Assembly (NCBI RefSeq): GCF_003946485.1
Contig: NZ_RHOJ01000004.1
Location: 62,001-126,000, forward strand
Reading direction: 5' to 3'
Source: Lacticaseibacillus jixianensis
GTDB taxonomy: Bacteria > Bacillota > Bacilli > Lactobacillales > Lactobacillaceae
DNA: 64,000 nt
How positions within the stretch are numbered: the stretch's first letter is position 1; each line of letters starts with the position of its first letter. Shown one piece after another: positions 37,288 to 46,644 of the stretch. Below the pieces are notes generated by a model, which saw only the letters and a program-made list of their open reading frames with translations, was not told the origin of the DNA and made no database searches. The position numbers and the translations under genes were made by a program.

Positions 37288-38086
37288 CGGGCTTCTTCTC
37301 CCCGATGAAGGCATCCTCCACCCGGTCCCAGAAATGCATGTGCCGGTAGCTCGCGAAGCGGATCTTCTCGGCGGCCACCTTAAAGCGGATCGCGTTGATC
37401 ATTGCGGGCCTGGCGGTGAACTGATCGATCGACATCACGTAGTCCTGGAACGGCTCCGGCCGCAGCGACACCCATTCGTCCGGGGCCAAGATCATCGGCG
37501 CAGCCAGGGTGCGAAATACGCGGTTATTGATCGAGGCGATCTCCGTCATCTGCAGCGCGGCCAGCCGCGGATGGATCACCGCCCCCCCGTTTGACTTAGA
37601 ATAGGCGGTCGAGCCCGTTGGCGTGGCGACGCACAGGCCATCCCCGCGAAAGCTTTCAAAAAAATTCTCCTTCACGTAGACATCGGTCCGCATCGTGCCG
37701 GAGGTCCCCTTTAAAGTGGCTTCATTCAGCGCCAGAAAATGCGCCGTGGTGCCGTCCTCGTAGTCGACCAGGACGTCCAGCAGCGGATAGCTCGTGCTTT
37801 CACCGGAATCGCGCTGCAAAGCCGCAATCAGCGCGTCGGTTTCGTAGTCGCGCCAGTCGGTGTAAAAGCCCAAATGGCCCGTGTGGACCCCGATGAAGCG
37901 CACCTGGTCCAGGCGGTCGGCGTAGCGGTGAAACGCCGACAGCAGCGTGCCGTCCCCGCCGATCGTGATCACGACCTCGGGCTTGGGCACGTCAACTTCG
38001 AAATGCGCCGCTTTCAGCCCCTTGATCAGCTTCTGACGCGCGGCTTGGGAATTTGCGTTGTTATTTGCTTGGATCGTGATCCGCAT
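37277..38086 (-). CDS. nadK: NAD kinase
   Basis: 269-residue enzyme phosphorylating NAD to NADP. The diglycine motif is in VITIGGDGTLLSAF (about 40-53). The NAD site follows in NEATLKGTSGTMR and the conserved GDGLCVATPTGSTAYSKS. Of the two close ATGs (38092, 38086) the second has better spacing from AAAGGA. It overlaps relQ upstream and rlu downstream, so these genes are tightly coupled. Confidence 0.96.
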   Translation of the reverse strand: MRITIQANNNANSQAARQKLIKGLKAAHFEVDVPKPEVVITIGGDGTLLSAFHRYADRLDQVRFIGVHTGHLGFYTDWRDYETDALIAALQRDSGESTSYPLLDVLVDYEDGTTAHFLALNEATLKGTSGTMRTDVYVKENFFESFRGDGLCVATPTGSTAYSKSNGGAVIHPRLAALQMTEIASINNRVFRTLAAPMILAPDEWVSLRPEPFQDYVMSIDQFTARPAMINAIRFKVAAEKIRFASYRHMHFWDRVEDAFIGEKKPDAL

Positions 38087-38777
38087 CGTCATTCATCCTT
38101 TGCTTGCCGGCAGTGCTTTGGTCATCGTCTGGGCCATCAAGGCGGCGTGGCATGTTCTGCCCCTTACCATAGGAGAATAGCCGCTGCGCTTCCTGGATCT
38201 CCTCGCGAATTTCGGACATCTCGTTATCAAGCAGCGCAGACGCCTTGGCCGCCCGTTTCAGCCGCTCCTTCAAGGCGTCCGGAAATTCGCCCTGATACTT
38301 GTAATTCAGCGAATGCTCGATCGTCGCCCAGAAGTTCATCGCCATCGTCCGGATCTGGATCTCCGCGAGCAGCTTCTTTTCGCCCTCGACCATCTGCACT
38401 GGGTATTCGATCACCACGTGGTAACTGCGGTAACCGGACGGCTTCACGTTCGTCACGTAGTCGCGCTCTTCGACCACCCTCATGTCGGTCCGCTGATGGA
38501 TCAGGGCCACCACCTCGTAGATGTCTTCAACGAACTGGCACTGGATCCGCAGACCGGCGATGTCTTGCATGTCCTGCTCCAGGACATCATCGGCAATGTA
38601 GCGGCGCGACTGTTTTTCGATAATTGAATCCACCGGCTTGACGCGGCCGGTGACGATCTCGATCGGCGAGTGCCGGCTTTCCTGCAGGAATTGGCTGCGC
38701 ATACCGCGGAATTTAATCTTGAGTTCCTTTACCGCCTGTTCGTACGGCATCAAAAACGTTTCCCAATCACGCTGCAT
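38061..38777 (-). CDS. relQ: small alarmone synthetase RelQ
   Basis: 238-residue single-domain (p)ppGpp synthetase (SAS1 type). It has the RelA/SpoT synthase region with RVKPVDSIIEKQSRR, DIAGLRIQCQFVEDIYEV and YVTNVKPSGYRSYHVVIEYP, then EIQIRTMAMNFWATIEH; no hydrolase domain is present. It produces alarmone under wall or alkaline stress in relatives. The ATG at 38777 has GGAGGG upstream. An extended -10 (38807) lies just before it. Confidence 0.95.
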   Translation of the reverse strand: MQRDWETFLMPYEQAVKELKIKFRGMRSQFLQESRHSPIEIVTGRVKPVDSIIEKQSRRYIADDVLEQDMQDIAGLRIQCQFVEDIYEVVALIHQRTDMRVVEERDYVTNVKPSGYRSYHVVIEYPVQMVEGEKKLLAEIQIRTMAMNFWATIEHSLNYKYQGEFPDALKERLKRAAKASALLDNEMSEIREEIQEAQRLFSYGKGQNMPRRLDGPDDDQSTAGKQRMNDDADHDPSK

Positions 38778-38806
38778 GGTCAGCCCTCCGCATCTCATTC
38801 TGCTTC

Positions 38807-38815
38807 ATTTTACCA
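38807..38815 (-). promoter_or_regulatory. extended -10 promoter of relQ-nadK-rlu-degV
   Basis: TAAAAT at 38807-38812 preceded by TGG (38813-38815), about 30 bases before the relQ start. A possible plus-strand -10 (TATACT, 38857-38862) for the CYTH gene lies 45 bases away. Confidence 0.55.
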
Positions 38816-38881
38816 TAAATGCGAGGGCCGCCACCCCTCGGCTCAAAGAGAAGCAGTATACTGATAAGCGAGGTGAAATGT

Positions 38882-39475
38882 ATGAGTATTCAATCCGAGC
38901 AAGAGTTCAAGACCCTGATCACGGCGGACCAGGCCGCAGCACTGCAGGCCAAGCTGGCGTTTACCCCCGCGTTCGGCCAGGTCAACACCTACTACGACAC
39001 CCCTGACTTTCGCCTGCAGCACGCCGGCCTGGGCCTGCGGATCCGCCAGTTCAACACGCGCGCTGAGGAGACCCTCAAGCTGCCAAAAGGCCCCAACCGC
39101 CTGCTGGAAGAAATGACGGACCCCTTGACCGTCAGCGAAGCCCGGCAGCTGATCCGGGCAAACAGTATCGCCACCCACGGCCAGATTCGCGACTACCTGT
39201 TGAGCCAGCAGATCGCGCCATCCGTACTGCAACAATTTGCGGCGGCGGTGACCCGCCGTCGCCTCTTGGATCAGCCCGCCGGCAAGCTGACGCTCGACGA
39301 GACCCACTACCCCAATGACACGAGCGACTGGGAACTGGAGCTGGAGTACCACGACGCCCAGGCGGCGAAGGCGTACTGGACGCAGCTGCTGGCCGAGTTT
39401 GCGATCACCGCTCAGCCGGCCACCAACAAGGTGCAACGGGCCCTCGCGAATGTGATTATTTCACAAGCTGATTAA
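38882..39475 (+). CDS. CYTH-domain triphosphatase (YjbK type)
   Basis: 197-residue CYTH protein. The signature ExExK is present as SEQEFKTL at the N-terminus (here EQEFK). The barrel's charged strands follow (YYDTPDF, GLGLRIRQF, LKLPKG and others). Members hydrolyse inorganic triphosphate or thiamine triphosphate; the substrate here is unknown. It diverges from relQ, as yjbK does from yjbM in Bacillus. The ATG at 38882 has GAGGTG upstream. Confidence 0.9.
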   Translation: MSIQSEQEFKTLITADQAAALQAKLAFTPAFGQVNTYYDTPDFRLQHAGLGLRIRQFNTRAEETLKLPKGPNRLLEEMTDPLTVSEARQLIRANSIATHGQIRDYLLSQQIAPSVLQQFAAAVTRRRLLDQPAGKLTLDETHYPNDTSDWELELEYHDAQAAKAYWTQLLAEFAITAQPATNKVQRALANVIISQAD

Positions 39476-39591
39476 TTGTCTTTGATAAGATTTCTGGTAA
39501 GGTAAGGATAAACAACCGCCGCTTGGCCCACGCTTCGGCGTTAGCTAAACCTTAATCGCTTGCTTATCATCCCAAACTGGAGGAAACCGCC

Positions 39592-40203
39592 TTGTTAGAA
39601 CTCTTTTTGTTCATCAATCCCATCGGCAACCGCTGCCGCGAGGCCGAACTCGCGGTCCAGCGGCTTGCCCGGGAACTGACCCAGAAAGTAAGCCTGCGCT
39701 TCGTCCCTCTGGTCAATTTTCCGGTCATCGATCAGTACATGAGAGAAGCGCACCTCGACCCCCACAACTTAGCGCTGAGAAACCAGCTGTTCAACACCGC
39801 GTATCAGGTCGCTGTCGACTTTAAGGCCGCCCAGTTTCAGGGCAACGTCAAAGCCCGCAAGCTTTTGATCAAACAGCAGGCCGCGCTGGCCACGCCGGCT
39901 GCCCCTTACGATCTGAAGCAGGCCTTTGAAGACGTCAAACAGGTGGGGTTTGACCTTGAAGCCTTCCAGGAAGACCGGGCGCGGGAGGAAATGAGCCAGT
40001 GCCTGGCCTCTGACCAAGCCATCGCCCTTGAGATGGGCATCACTGAAACGCCCGCGGTGGTCGTCTTCAACACCGCCAATCCGACCGAAGGGATCCGGTT
40101 GGGCAACGTCAAGACCTACGAGCGCTTTAAGAAAGTGGTCCAAACGGTGATCACGCAGCCCGATATCCAGCCCTCCCGGGCCCTGCTGCGGTCGCTCAAC
40201 TGA
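39592..40203 (+). CDS. DsbA-like protein, SpxH (YjbH) type
   Basis: 203 residues with a thioredoxin/DsbA-like fold. It starts LELFLFINPIGNRCREAE, where Bacillus SpxH has a CxxCW-type motif; here only one cysteine remains, so it is unlikely to be an oxidoreductase. The C-terminal GITETPAVVVFN is the cis-Pro region. SpxH acts as adaptor presenting Spx to ClpXP; context (coiA, CYTH, relQ, nadK, rlu) supports that family. The start is TTG at 39592 after GGAGG. Confidence 0.8.
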   Translation: MLELFLFINPIGNRCREAELAVQRLARELTQKVSLRFVPLVNFPVIDQYMREAHLDPHNLALRNQLFNTAYQVAVDFKAAQFQGNVKARKLLIKQQAALATPAAPYDLKQAFEDVKQVGFDLEAFQEDRAREEMSQCLASDQAIALEMGITETPAVVVFNTANPTEGIRLGNVKTYERFKKVVQTVITQPDIQPSRALLRSLN

Positions 40204-40239
40204 CCAAAGCGGTTGAATCAAGAAAGCGCGCCAAAACGC

Positions 40240-40292
40240 AAGCGTCCCTGCCCGACGATCCTTCGCGGAATCGCTGCGCAGAGACGCTTTTT
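40240..40292 (+). terminator. terminator of the SpxH-like gene
   Basis: AAGCGTCCCTG pairs with CAGAGACGCTT, followed by TTTTT; an inner CGATC...GAATCG stem vaguely resembles the core of the dispersed palindrome. Confidence 0.72.
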
Positions 40293-40372
40293 GTCACGCG
40301 TGTTGGTGAGCCCCGCCGAGATGGTGGGCGACCACCCACTGTTACCCCCTCGGTGTAACCACTTGACCGCTT

Positions 40373-41434
40373 CTACCGCAGGCCGGCCTGGCCGAGTGCC
40401 TGCAGCTTCTCGTCCACGGTGCGATACCAGCGGGGCTGCCGCAGCCAGTGCCACCCTTGCGGCGTCGGCGCCAGGTACCCGCCGGCCGTCAGGAGCTGAA
40501 GCCACTGCTGGCGCACAGCGGCCTGCAGCTGGCCCGGCGCCAGCTGCGGCGCTTTCACGCTTGAATAGCTTCGCCAAAAAGCGGCCTCGGCCGCTTTTTC
40601 GATCGGTCCGCCCTGAAACTGCAGCAGCCAGGCGCTGCGGATCAGCCACTCGGCAGTGTCCAGGCCGGGCAGATGCCGGAGCTGCTGGTGCACTGCCCAC
40701 GGCACCCCGCCGAGGTTAAGCCCCTGCCGGCCGGCCAGGGCCTGCAGCGAAAGCACCTTGGCATCGCGGTGGACCAGTGCCTGCTGGACCGCCTTGGCAC
40801 GCGTCGTCAAGGGCTCGGCGTACGCACGCCGGGTCACCTGCGGCTGGCGACCCTGGTAGACCGTCGCCACGACGGCCGCCGCGGTCAGCTCAAGGCGGGC
40901 CAGCTGGCTGCGCGCCGGGTCGAGCTGCCAAAGGTGAAAGCCCGCCGCCTCACTCCAGCGCAGAAAGCGCGCCTGCTTGCCGCCCGGCCACGATGCGTGG
41001 TACTGCGGCCCGGCGATCCAGATCACCTCCAGGCCCAAGCTTTGATAGCCCTGCGTTCTGGCCAACAGCCGCGCGGGACTGATGCCGCTGCACTGAAATT
41101 CCAGCACACGCGACCGGCCGCCTTCTTCCCACACCACGTCCGCGCGCTGCTGGATCGCTGGGTAGTACTGTTCAAGCGTCACGGTGAAGCCCAGCGCCTC
41201 CCCGTAGTGGGCCAAGTACCACTTGCCCGCGAGGTGGGTTTCGCTTTCCGGCTCGCTGGAAGCCGCGCAGGCGTGGTCCAGGTGGGCAAAATGCGCGATC
41301 AGTTGCGGGCCGTTCTTGATCCGCAGGGGTCCCCGGCACGCCGGACAGTAAAACGCCTGGCCAGCCAGCGCCCGCGCCTGCTCGTGGCTGCGCAGCGTGA
41401 CCAGCCGGCCATCAGCGGCCAAAGCAACCAGCAT
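40373..41434 (-). CDS. coiA: competence protein CoiA
   Basis: 353 residues. An N-terminal zinc-like finger (FYCPACRGPL ... HFAHLDHAC) is followed by a nuclease-like region with SETHLAGKWYLAHY, then RADVVW and VLEFQCS at about 120-150, the acidic and ExQ residues of a PD-(D/E)xK fold. CoiA is needed for recombination of incoming DNA in competent streptococci. The start at 41434 is chosen because AGGAGG lies eight bases upstream; ATGs further 5' are too close to it or precede it. Confidence 0.88.
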   Translation of the reverse strand: MLVALAADGRLVTLRSHEQARALAGQAFYCPACRGPLRIKNGPQLIAHFAHLDHACAASSEPESETHLAGKWYLAHYGEALGFTVTLEQYYPAIQQRADVVWEEGGRSRVLEFQCSGISPARLLARTQGYQSLGLEVIWIAGPQYHASWPGGKQARFLRWSEAAGFHLWQLDPARSQLARLELTAAAVVATVYQGRQPQVTRRAYAEPLTTRAKAVQQALVHRDAKVLSLQALAGRQGLNLGGVPWAVHQQLRHLPGLDTAEWLIRSAWLLQFQGGPIEKAAEAAFWRSYSSVKAPQLAPGQLQAAVRQQWLQLLTAGGYLAPTPQGWHWLRQPRWYRTVDEKLQALGQAGLR

Positions 41435-41562
41435 CGTCATCACCTCCTGAAAGAGATTACGCCGTTTACCTGCCATTTCCATGGCCTGACCCCCGCTTCA
41501 GTCTTATGCGGCACGACTAACTGCGGTACAATCGAATTAATCAGCGGATAGGGGAGATTTTG

Positions 41563-42900
41563 ATGAAGTGGTTGGCAAAAATGATCAGCGCACTGGCCGT
41601 CATGGCCTTGATCGCCTGGGGGGTCGCCGCAGCGGTCCCTCATCAGGCCCAGGCGGCTAAGGAGTTAACGGCCAGCCGCACGCCAACGTTCTGGGTCCTC
41701 TCCGACTCACACTTCATCGCCCCCGGCCTGCACGACCAAAAGACCGCCTACAAAGAGATTCAGCTCAGCGCCGCCGGCAAGGACCTCAACTACCAGCCGG
41801 TCGCGGTGCGCGCCCTGGTGCACGAGGCCCTGACCGCCCGGCCCCGGCCAACCGCCCTGATCCTCACGGGTGACGTCACCTTGAACGGGGCCAAGGCCAG
41901 CGCCGAGAGCCTGGTCAAGCGGCTCGCGCCCTTGCAGCAGGCCGGGATCCACGTGCTTGCGATTCCCGGCAACCACGACATCTACGACGGCTGGGCCAGA
42001 AAATACCAGGGGCATGAGCAGCTGAAGGTCGCGCAGATCAGCCCCACCGACTGGCGCAATATTTTTAGCGACGGCTACCGCCATGAAACCAGCGAGGACA
42101 CCGCCTCGCTCAGCTACACGGTGGCGCTCAACCGCGACTACCAGCTCATCATGCTCGACTCCAACATTTACCCGATCCAGCCCAGCAATCGTAACCCCAA
42201 CACCGGTGGCGAACTTAAACCGGCCACGATGAGCTGGCTGCACGCGCAGCTGGCCGCGGCGAAAAAGGCGGGCCGCACCAGCCTCGTCTTCATGCATCAC
42301 AACCTATACTCGCACAACGCGATGGTCAACCGCGGCTACGTCCTGAACAACGCCTCGGCCCTGCGCAAACTGCTGGCGCGCTACCGGGTGCCGGTCCTGT
42401 TTTCCGGCCACATTCACGCCCAGGATATCTGCAGCGGCAAGGCCGGCGCGCCGGTGGAGATCGTGAACGGCGCGTTCTCGATCTCCCCGGCCGGCTACGG
42501 CGTCGTCCGGCTCACTCCCACCTCGCTCAAGTACGATCGCAAGGGCGTCAACGTCGTCCCTGTCCTCACGGCCAAGGAGCGCCACAATCCGGACCTGCGG
42601 CACTACCAGGCCTACCTCAAGCGGCTGTTCCTGCAAAACGGGGAGGCGCTCGCACTCAATAGTCTGTACGATCACCACCTCAGCAAAAAGGCTGAAAATG
42701 CCGGCGTCGCCTTTCTTGGCGAGCTGAACTGGCGCTACTTCACCGGCCAAGATAACCTCTCTGATGCGGCCGCCGCCAAACTGCGCGCGACTAAAGGCTA
42801 CCGCATCGACAACCGCATCCCCAGCATGCACCGTTACATGAACTCGATCATCCAAGATCATGACCGCGATGACCTGCACCAAGTGATCGCCACCAAGTAG
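41563..42900 (+). CDS. secreted metallophosphoesterase
   Basis: 445 residues. A Sec signal peptide (about 1-31, cleavage probably after HQAQA) is followed by a calcineurin-like domain. The metal ligands are intact: DSH in WVLSDSHFI, GD in ILTGDVTL, GNHD in AIPGNHDIYD, HH in VFMHHNLY and GHIH in FSGHIHAQD. The last 120 residues are a helical extension without a known motif and there is no LPxTG anchor. The substrate is unknown; extracellular nucleotide or phosphodiester hydrolysis is possible. The ATG at 41563 follows GGGGAG; a TTG one codon earlier is equivalent. Confidence 0.88.
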   Translation: MKWLAKMISALAVMALIAWGVAAAVPHQAQAAKELTASRTPTFWVLSDSHFIAPGLHDQKTAYKEIQLSAAGKDLNYQPVAVRALVHEALTARPRPTALILTGDVTLNGAKASAESLVKRLAPLQQAGIHVLAIPGNHDIYDGWARKYQGHEQLKVAQISPTDWRNIFSDGYRHETSEDTASLSYTVALNRDYQLIMLDSNIYPIQPSNRNPNTGGELKPATMSWLHAQLAAAKKAGRTSLVFMHHNLYSHNAMVNRGYVLNNASALRKLLARYRVPVLFSGHIHAQDICSGKAGAPVEIVNGAFSISPAGYGVVRLTPTSLKYDRKGVNVVPVLTAKERHNPDLRHYQAYLKRLFLQNGEALALNSLYDHHLSKKAENAGVAFLGELNWRYFTGQDNLSDAAAAKLRATKGYRIDNRIPSMHRYMNSIIQDHDRDDLHQVIATK

Positions 42901-42931
42901 CGTGGCGGTGCCACCGGGTTTCATCGCAAGC

Positions 42932-42979
42932 AAAAGTGCCTAGCCGCTGCAATCTAGTGCAGCAGCTAGGCACTTTTTG
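42932..42979. terminator. bidirectional terminator between the phosphoesterase and the ABC exporter
   Basis: AAAAGTGCCTAGC/GCTAGGCACTTTTT with an inner CTGC/GCAG step; T tract on the plus side and A tract on the other. Confidence 0.87.
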
Positions 42980-43042
42980 GTACGCCGAGGGGCGGCCGTA
43001 AAGCCGATTCTGCCGGCTGAACTGAACGGCTGGCCCACTTCA

Positions 43043-44836
43043 TCAGGCCTGGTCGAACTGGCTATTGTAAAGCGCCGCGTACGCACCGCCGCGCTTGAGT
43101 AAGGCTTCATGCGACCCGCGCTCAACCACGCGGCCGCCATCGATGACGAGGATCTCGTCGGCGTGGCGAATCGTCGATAGCCGGTGGGCGATCACGAAGC
43201 TCGTCTTGCCCTTCATCAGCCCCACCATTGCCCGCTGGACGTCCGCCTCCGTGTTTGAGTCGATCGACGCGGTCGCCTCGTCGAGGACCAGCACCGGCGC
43301 CGCCGCAATAAACGCGCGGGCAATGCTGAGCAGCTGGCGCTGGCCCTGCGAGATATTTTGCGCGTTTTCCGCGAGTACGGTGTCGTAGCCGTCCTTCAGC
43401 TGGCGAATAAAGCCATCGGCATGGGCCTGCTTGGCGGCCAAGACCACTGCCTCATCGCTGGCGTCCGCCCGGCCAAGGCGAATGTTTTCTTTGATTGACA
43501 GCTGAAACATGAACGGCTCCTGCTGCACCACGGTGATCAGGTGCCGCAGATCGGCCCGGCGCAGGGTCGTGACATCGCGGCCGTCAAGCAGGACGTGGCC
43601 GGACTCGAGCGGATAAAGGTTCGTCAGCAGGTTCATGATCGTGGTTTTGCCCGCCCCGGTCGCCCCCACGAGCGCGATCATTTGCCCGGGCGCGGCCACG
43701 AGGCTGACGTCATGGAGAATCGGTCGGCCCGGGTCGTAAGCAAAGTCCACGTGGTCGAACTCGACGCGGCCCGTGGTCGTCGTCACGTGCTTGGCGTTCG
43801 GCAGGTCTTTTTCCGGCACCTCATCCACCACCTCGAACACCCGCTCGGCGGAGGCCAAGGACAGCTGCAAGGTATTGATCAGGTCCAGCACGTTGTTGAT
43901 GGGACCGGTGAAGTTGCGCAGGTAGATCAGAAAAGTAAAAATGATCCCCACCGTGATCGTCTGGCTGCCCGAAAGGATCGAAACCGCCCCGGCGGCCGTG
44001 ATGGCCAGGTAGGCCAAATTATTGGTCCCGTTGTTGACCGGGCCGATGAAGCTAGAGACGGACTGCGCGATGAACGCCGCGTGGGTGTAACGCGCGTTGG
44101 TCTCGTCAAAGGTCGCCATGGTTTCTGCCTCGTGGTCAAACAGCTGGACGACCTGCTTGCCCGACACTGATTCCTCAATCTGCGTGTTTAAGGCGCCTAG
44201 CGCTTCCTGCTGCGTGACGAACGCCTTTTGGGTCACCTTCGCCGCCGCGCGGGTAAACAGGTAGGTCAGCCCTGAGGCCGCCAGTGCAATCAGCGTGAGC
44301 AGCGGCGACAGGACCAGCATTGCCGCCCCCATGCCGATCACGGCAATGATCCCGGTGAACAGCTGAACGAAGGTCTGCATCATCGCGGTATTGATGTTGT
44401 CGACGTCGTTGGTCAGGCGCGACATAATGTCGCCATTATCATGCGTGTCAAAGTAGCGCATGGGCAGTTGTTGCAGGTTGGCAAAGATGTCACGCCGGAT
44501 ATCGGCGGCGGCCTGCTGCGCCACCTTGACTGTGACCGAATTTTGAAAATAGGTGAACACCGCGGCGAGCAGGTACATGCCGCCCAGCACCAGACAGATC
44601 AGCTCCAGCAAAGGGAGCTTGCTGGCCTTCAGGAACTGGTCGACCACGATGCCATTGATCCGGTTGCCGACGATGGTGGCGGCCGTCGTGAACACCGTCA
44701 GCCCGAACACGATTGCCAGCTTGCCCCGGGCGAACCCGACGTATGACAAGACCCGCCTTGCCGTTTGCGGCCAGTTGCTGAGCTGCGCCTTTTCCTGATG
44801 CAGATTGTGCCTAGGCCCCCGGTTCATGACTTGCAT
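43043..44836 (-). CDS. heterodimeric ABC multidrug-type exporter, catalytic subunit
   Basis: 597-residue half-transporter. The membrane domain has six helices (about 35-320). The ATPase domain has Walker A GATGAGKTT, signature NISQGQRQL and Walker B LVLDEATASID with the catalytic glutamate, followed by the H loop FVIAHRLST. It pairs with the upstream gene as in LmrCD/BmrCD-type drug exporters. The start at 44836 lies inside the end of that gene (26-base overlap) with GGAGGAGG upstream. Substrates cannot be read from sequence. Confidence 0.92.
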   Translation of the reverse strand: MQVMNRGPRHNLHQEKAQLSNWPQTARRVLSYVGFARGKLAIVFGLTVFTTAATIVGNRINGIVVDQFLKASKLPLLELICLVLGGMYLLAAVFTYFQNSVTVKVAQQAAADIRRDIFANLQQLPMRYFDTHDNGDIMSRLTNDVDNINTAMMQTFVQLFTGIIAVIGMGAAMLVLSPLLTLIALAASGLTYLFTRAAAKVTQKAFVTQQEALGALNTQIEESVSGKQVVQLFDHEAETMATFDETNARYTHAAFIAQSVSSFIGPVNNGTNNLAYLAITAAGAVSILSGSQTITVGIIFTFLIYLRNFTGPINNVLDLINTLQLSLASAERVFEVVDEVPEKDLPNAKHVTTTTGRVEFDHVDFAYDPGRPILHDVSLVAAPGQMIALVGATGAGKTTIMNLLTNLYPLESGHVLLDGRDVTTLRRADLRHLITVVQQEPFMFQLSIKENIRLGRADASDEAVVLAAKQAHADGFIRQLKDGYDTVLAENAQNISQGQRQLLSIARAFIAAAPVLVLDEATASIDSNTEADVQRAMVGLMKGKTSFVIAHRLSTIRHADEILVIDGGRVVERGSHEALLKRGGAYAALYNSQFDQA

Positions 44837-46553
44837 GACTCATTCCTCCTCCCAGCTGCGTCGCCACCAGCTGCGCGTAAAACGGTGAACTGGCCAGCAG
44901 CTGCTGATGGGTCCCTGCTGCCGAAAGCCGGCCTTCTTGCATCACAATGATCTGGTCGCAGTGCATAATGTTGGCCACCCGCTGCGAAATGATCAGCGTA
45001 GTCCGGCCGGTGCGCGCCTGAACCAGTCGGCGCTGGATGCGGGCGTTGGTGGTCTGATCGACCGCACTGGTCGCGTCGTCAAACACCAGGATGTCCGGGT
45101 CGGGCACGGCCGCCCGGGCAATGTTGAGGCGCTGGCGCTGGCCGCCTGAGAAGTTCTTGCCGGCCTGCTCGACCGGTGCGTCGTACTGCTGGGGCAGCGG
45201 CGCGATGAACTCGTCCGCATCGGCCAAGTGGGCGCCGGCGGCCAGCTCGGCATCCGTGGCCGCCGCCTTGCCAAACGTGAGGTTGTGGCGAATCGTGCCG
45301 GAAAACAGCATCGCGTCCTGCGTCGCCACCGTGACCTTGTGGTGTACTACCGCCAAGTCGAGCTGCCTGGTGTCCACCCCGCCGATCCAAATGGTGCCGC
45401 GGTAATCGTCAAAACTGCGGGTCAGCAGATTGATCAGGCTCGACTTTCCCGCGCCGGTGGTGCCAATAATGCCGAGCCACTGGCCGGCCGGAACGGTGAA
45501 GGTGATATCGTCCAGGATCGGCTTGCTTTGGTCATAGCCAAACGTGACGTGCTCGAAGGCCACACTTGACCCTGCCGGCGCCTGCCTGGCACTGCCGACC
45601 GCCACCTCGCCGACTTTTTCGGCCAGCACCGCCGAGACACGGGTCGCCGAGGTGATCGCCCGCGAAAACGCCGTAATGATGTTCACCGTCATCACCATTG
45701 CGGTAGTGATTTGGATCATGTAATTGATAAACGCAATGATCTGACCGTCCAGGATCACGCCGCGCACGTCGAGTATCCCCCCGTACCCCAACGCGATCAC
45801 CACCCCGAGGTTCAGGAAGAACTGAATGACTGGCGCCAGCGGGACGGTCGCCATCGCGGCCCGCACCGAGCTGGACAGCAGGGCCGTGTTGGTCTGCGTG
45901 AACTGCGTCTGTTGGTGCTGCTCCAAGACATAAGCCTTGATCGTCCGTGCGCCCTGCAGGTTCTCGCGCATCACCCGGTTCATCGTGTCCACCTTGCTTT
46001 GCATGTCCAGATAAAGCGGGAGGCTGCGCCGCATCACGACCAGCGTATAAATAAACAGCAGCGGCAAAATGACAAAGAGAATGGGCGCCAGCCTGGGTGA
46101 CACCAGCGCCGACATCACAACGCCGCCGAGCATCAGCATTGGGGCACGCACCATGCCGCGCGTCAGCATCATGACCAGGTTCTGCATCTGCGTCACGTCG
46201 TTGGTAATGCGGGTGATCAGCGTTGCTGGCGGCAGCCCGCCTGCCGCGCGCGAGTTCAGTGCGATCATGAGCATTTTGCTGCGCAGGCTCTGGCCCATGC
46301 GCAGCGAGGCGTAATTGCCCAGCACACCGGAGCCCCCGCCTGCACAGATCCCGATCAGCGCAAACATCAGCATCAACGCGGCCGTCCTCGCGACAAAACC
46401 CATGTCCCCCTTGGCCAGGCCGGAATCGACGATGTCCGCCATCAAGGTCGGCTGCTGCAAATCGCAAAAGACCTCGACCAGCATCACCAGCGGGGCGAGA
46501 AAGAACGCCAGGCGCACCTTGCCGTGCATGTTTTGCATCAGGATCTTAAACAC
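44811..46553 (-). CDS. heterodimeric ABC multidrug-type exporter, degenerate-site subunit
   Basis: 580-residue half-transporter with six membrane helices and an ATPase domain: Walker A GTTGAGKSS, signature NFSGGQRQR, Walker B ILVFDDATSAVD. Aspartate replaces the catalytic glutamate after Walker B, and the switch position reads IISQRVANI instead of having histidine. This subunit therefore forms the degenerate ATP site typical of LmrC/BmrC-like partners. The start is GTG at 46553, eight bases after GGAGG; the apparent longer N-terminus would run through the terminator hairpin. Confidence 0.92.
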   Translation of the reverse strand: MFKILMQNMHGKVRLAFFLAPLVMLVEVFCDLQQPTLMADIVDSGLAKGDMGFVARTAALMLMFALIGICAGGGSGVLGNYASLRMGQSLRSKMLMIALNSRAAGGLPPATLITRITNDVTQMQNLVMMLTRGMVRAPMLMLGGVVMSALVSPRLAPILFVILPLLFIYTLVVMRRSLPLYLDMQSKVDTMNRVMRENLQGARTIKAYVLEQHQQTQFTQTNTALLSSSVRAAMATVPLAPVIQFFLNLGVVIALGYGGILDVRGVILDGQIIAFINYMIQITTAMVMTVNIITAFSRAITSATRVSAVLAEKVGEVAVGSARQAPAGSSVAFEHVTFGYDQSKPILDDITFTVPAGQWLGIIGTTGAGKSSLINLLTRSFDDYRGTIWIGGVDTRQLDLAVVHHKVTVATQDAMLFSGTIRHNLTFGKAAATDAELAAGAHLADADEFIAPLPQQYDAPVEQAGKNFSGGQRQRLNIARAAVPDPDILVFDDATSAVDQTTNARIQRRLVQARTGRTTLIISQRVANIMHCDQIIVMQEGRLSAAGTHQQLLASSPFYAQLVATQLGGGMSHASHEPGA

Positions 46554-46570
46554 CTTGGCCACCTCCACGC

Positions 46571-46620
46571 AAAAAGCGCTACGAATCAAATGTCTCCGTG
46601 AGACTCAAGATTCGCAGCGC
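46571..46620 (-). promoter_or_regulatory. attenuator-like hairpin before the ABC exporter
   Basis: Arms 46609-46620 and 46576-46587 form 12 pairs (one GU). An inner GTCTC/GAGAC stem lies between them, and TTTTT (46571-46575) follows on the minus strand. The ribosome site GGAGG starts six bases after the T run. With a promoter at 46645-46672, the hairpin lies within the leader, not behind another gene: the tRNA has its own terminator. Confidence 0.65.
46579..46608 (-). CDS. possible nine-codon leader ORF
   Basis: TTG AGT CTC ACG GAG ACA TTT GAT TCG TAG, encoding MSLTETFDS, begins at the loop side of the hairpin's first arm and stops in its second arm. GAAGGG lies about 12 bases upstream, a loose ribosome site. 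Ribosome position here would decide whether the terminator forms. Translation is unproven. Confidence 0.25.
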   Translation of the reverse strand: MSLTETFDS

Positions 46621-46644
46621 CCTTCGCCGTGCCTTAATGAATTC

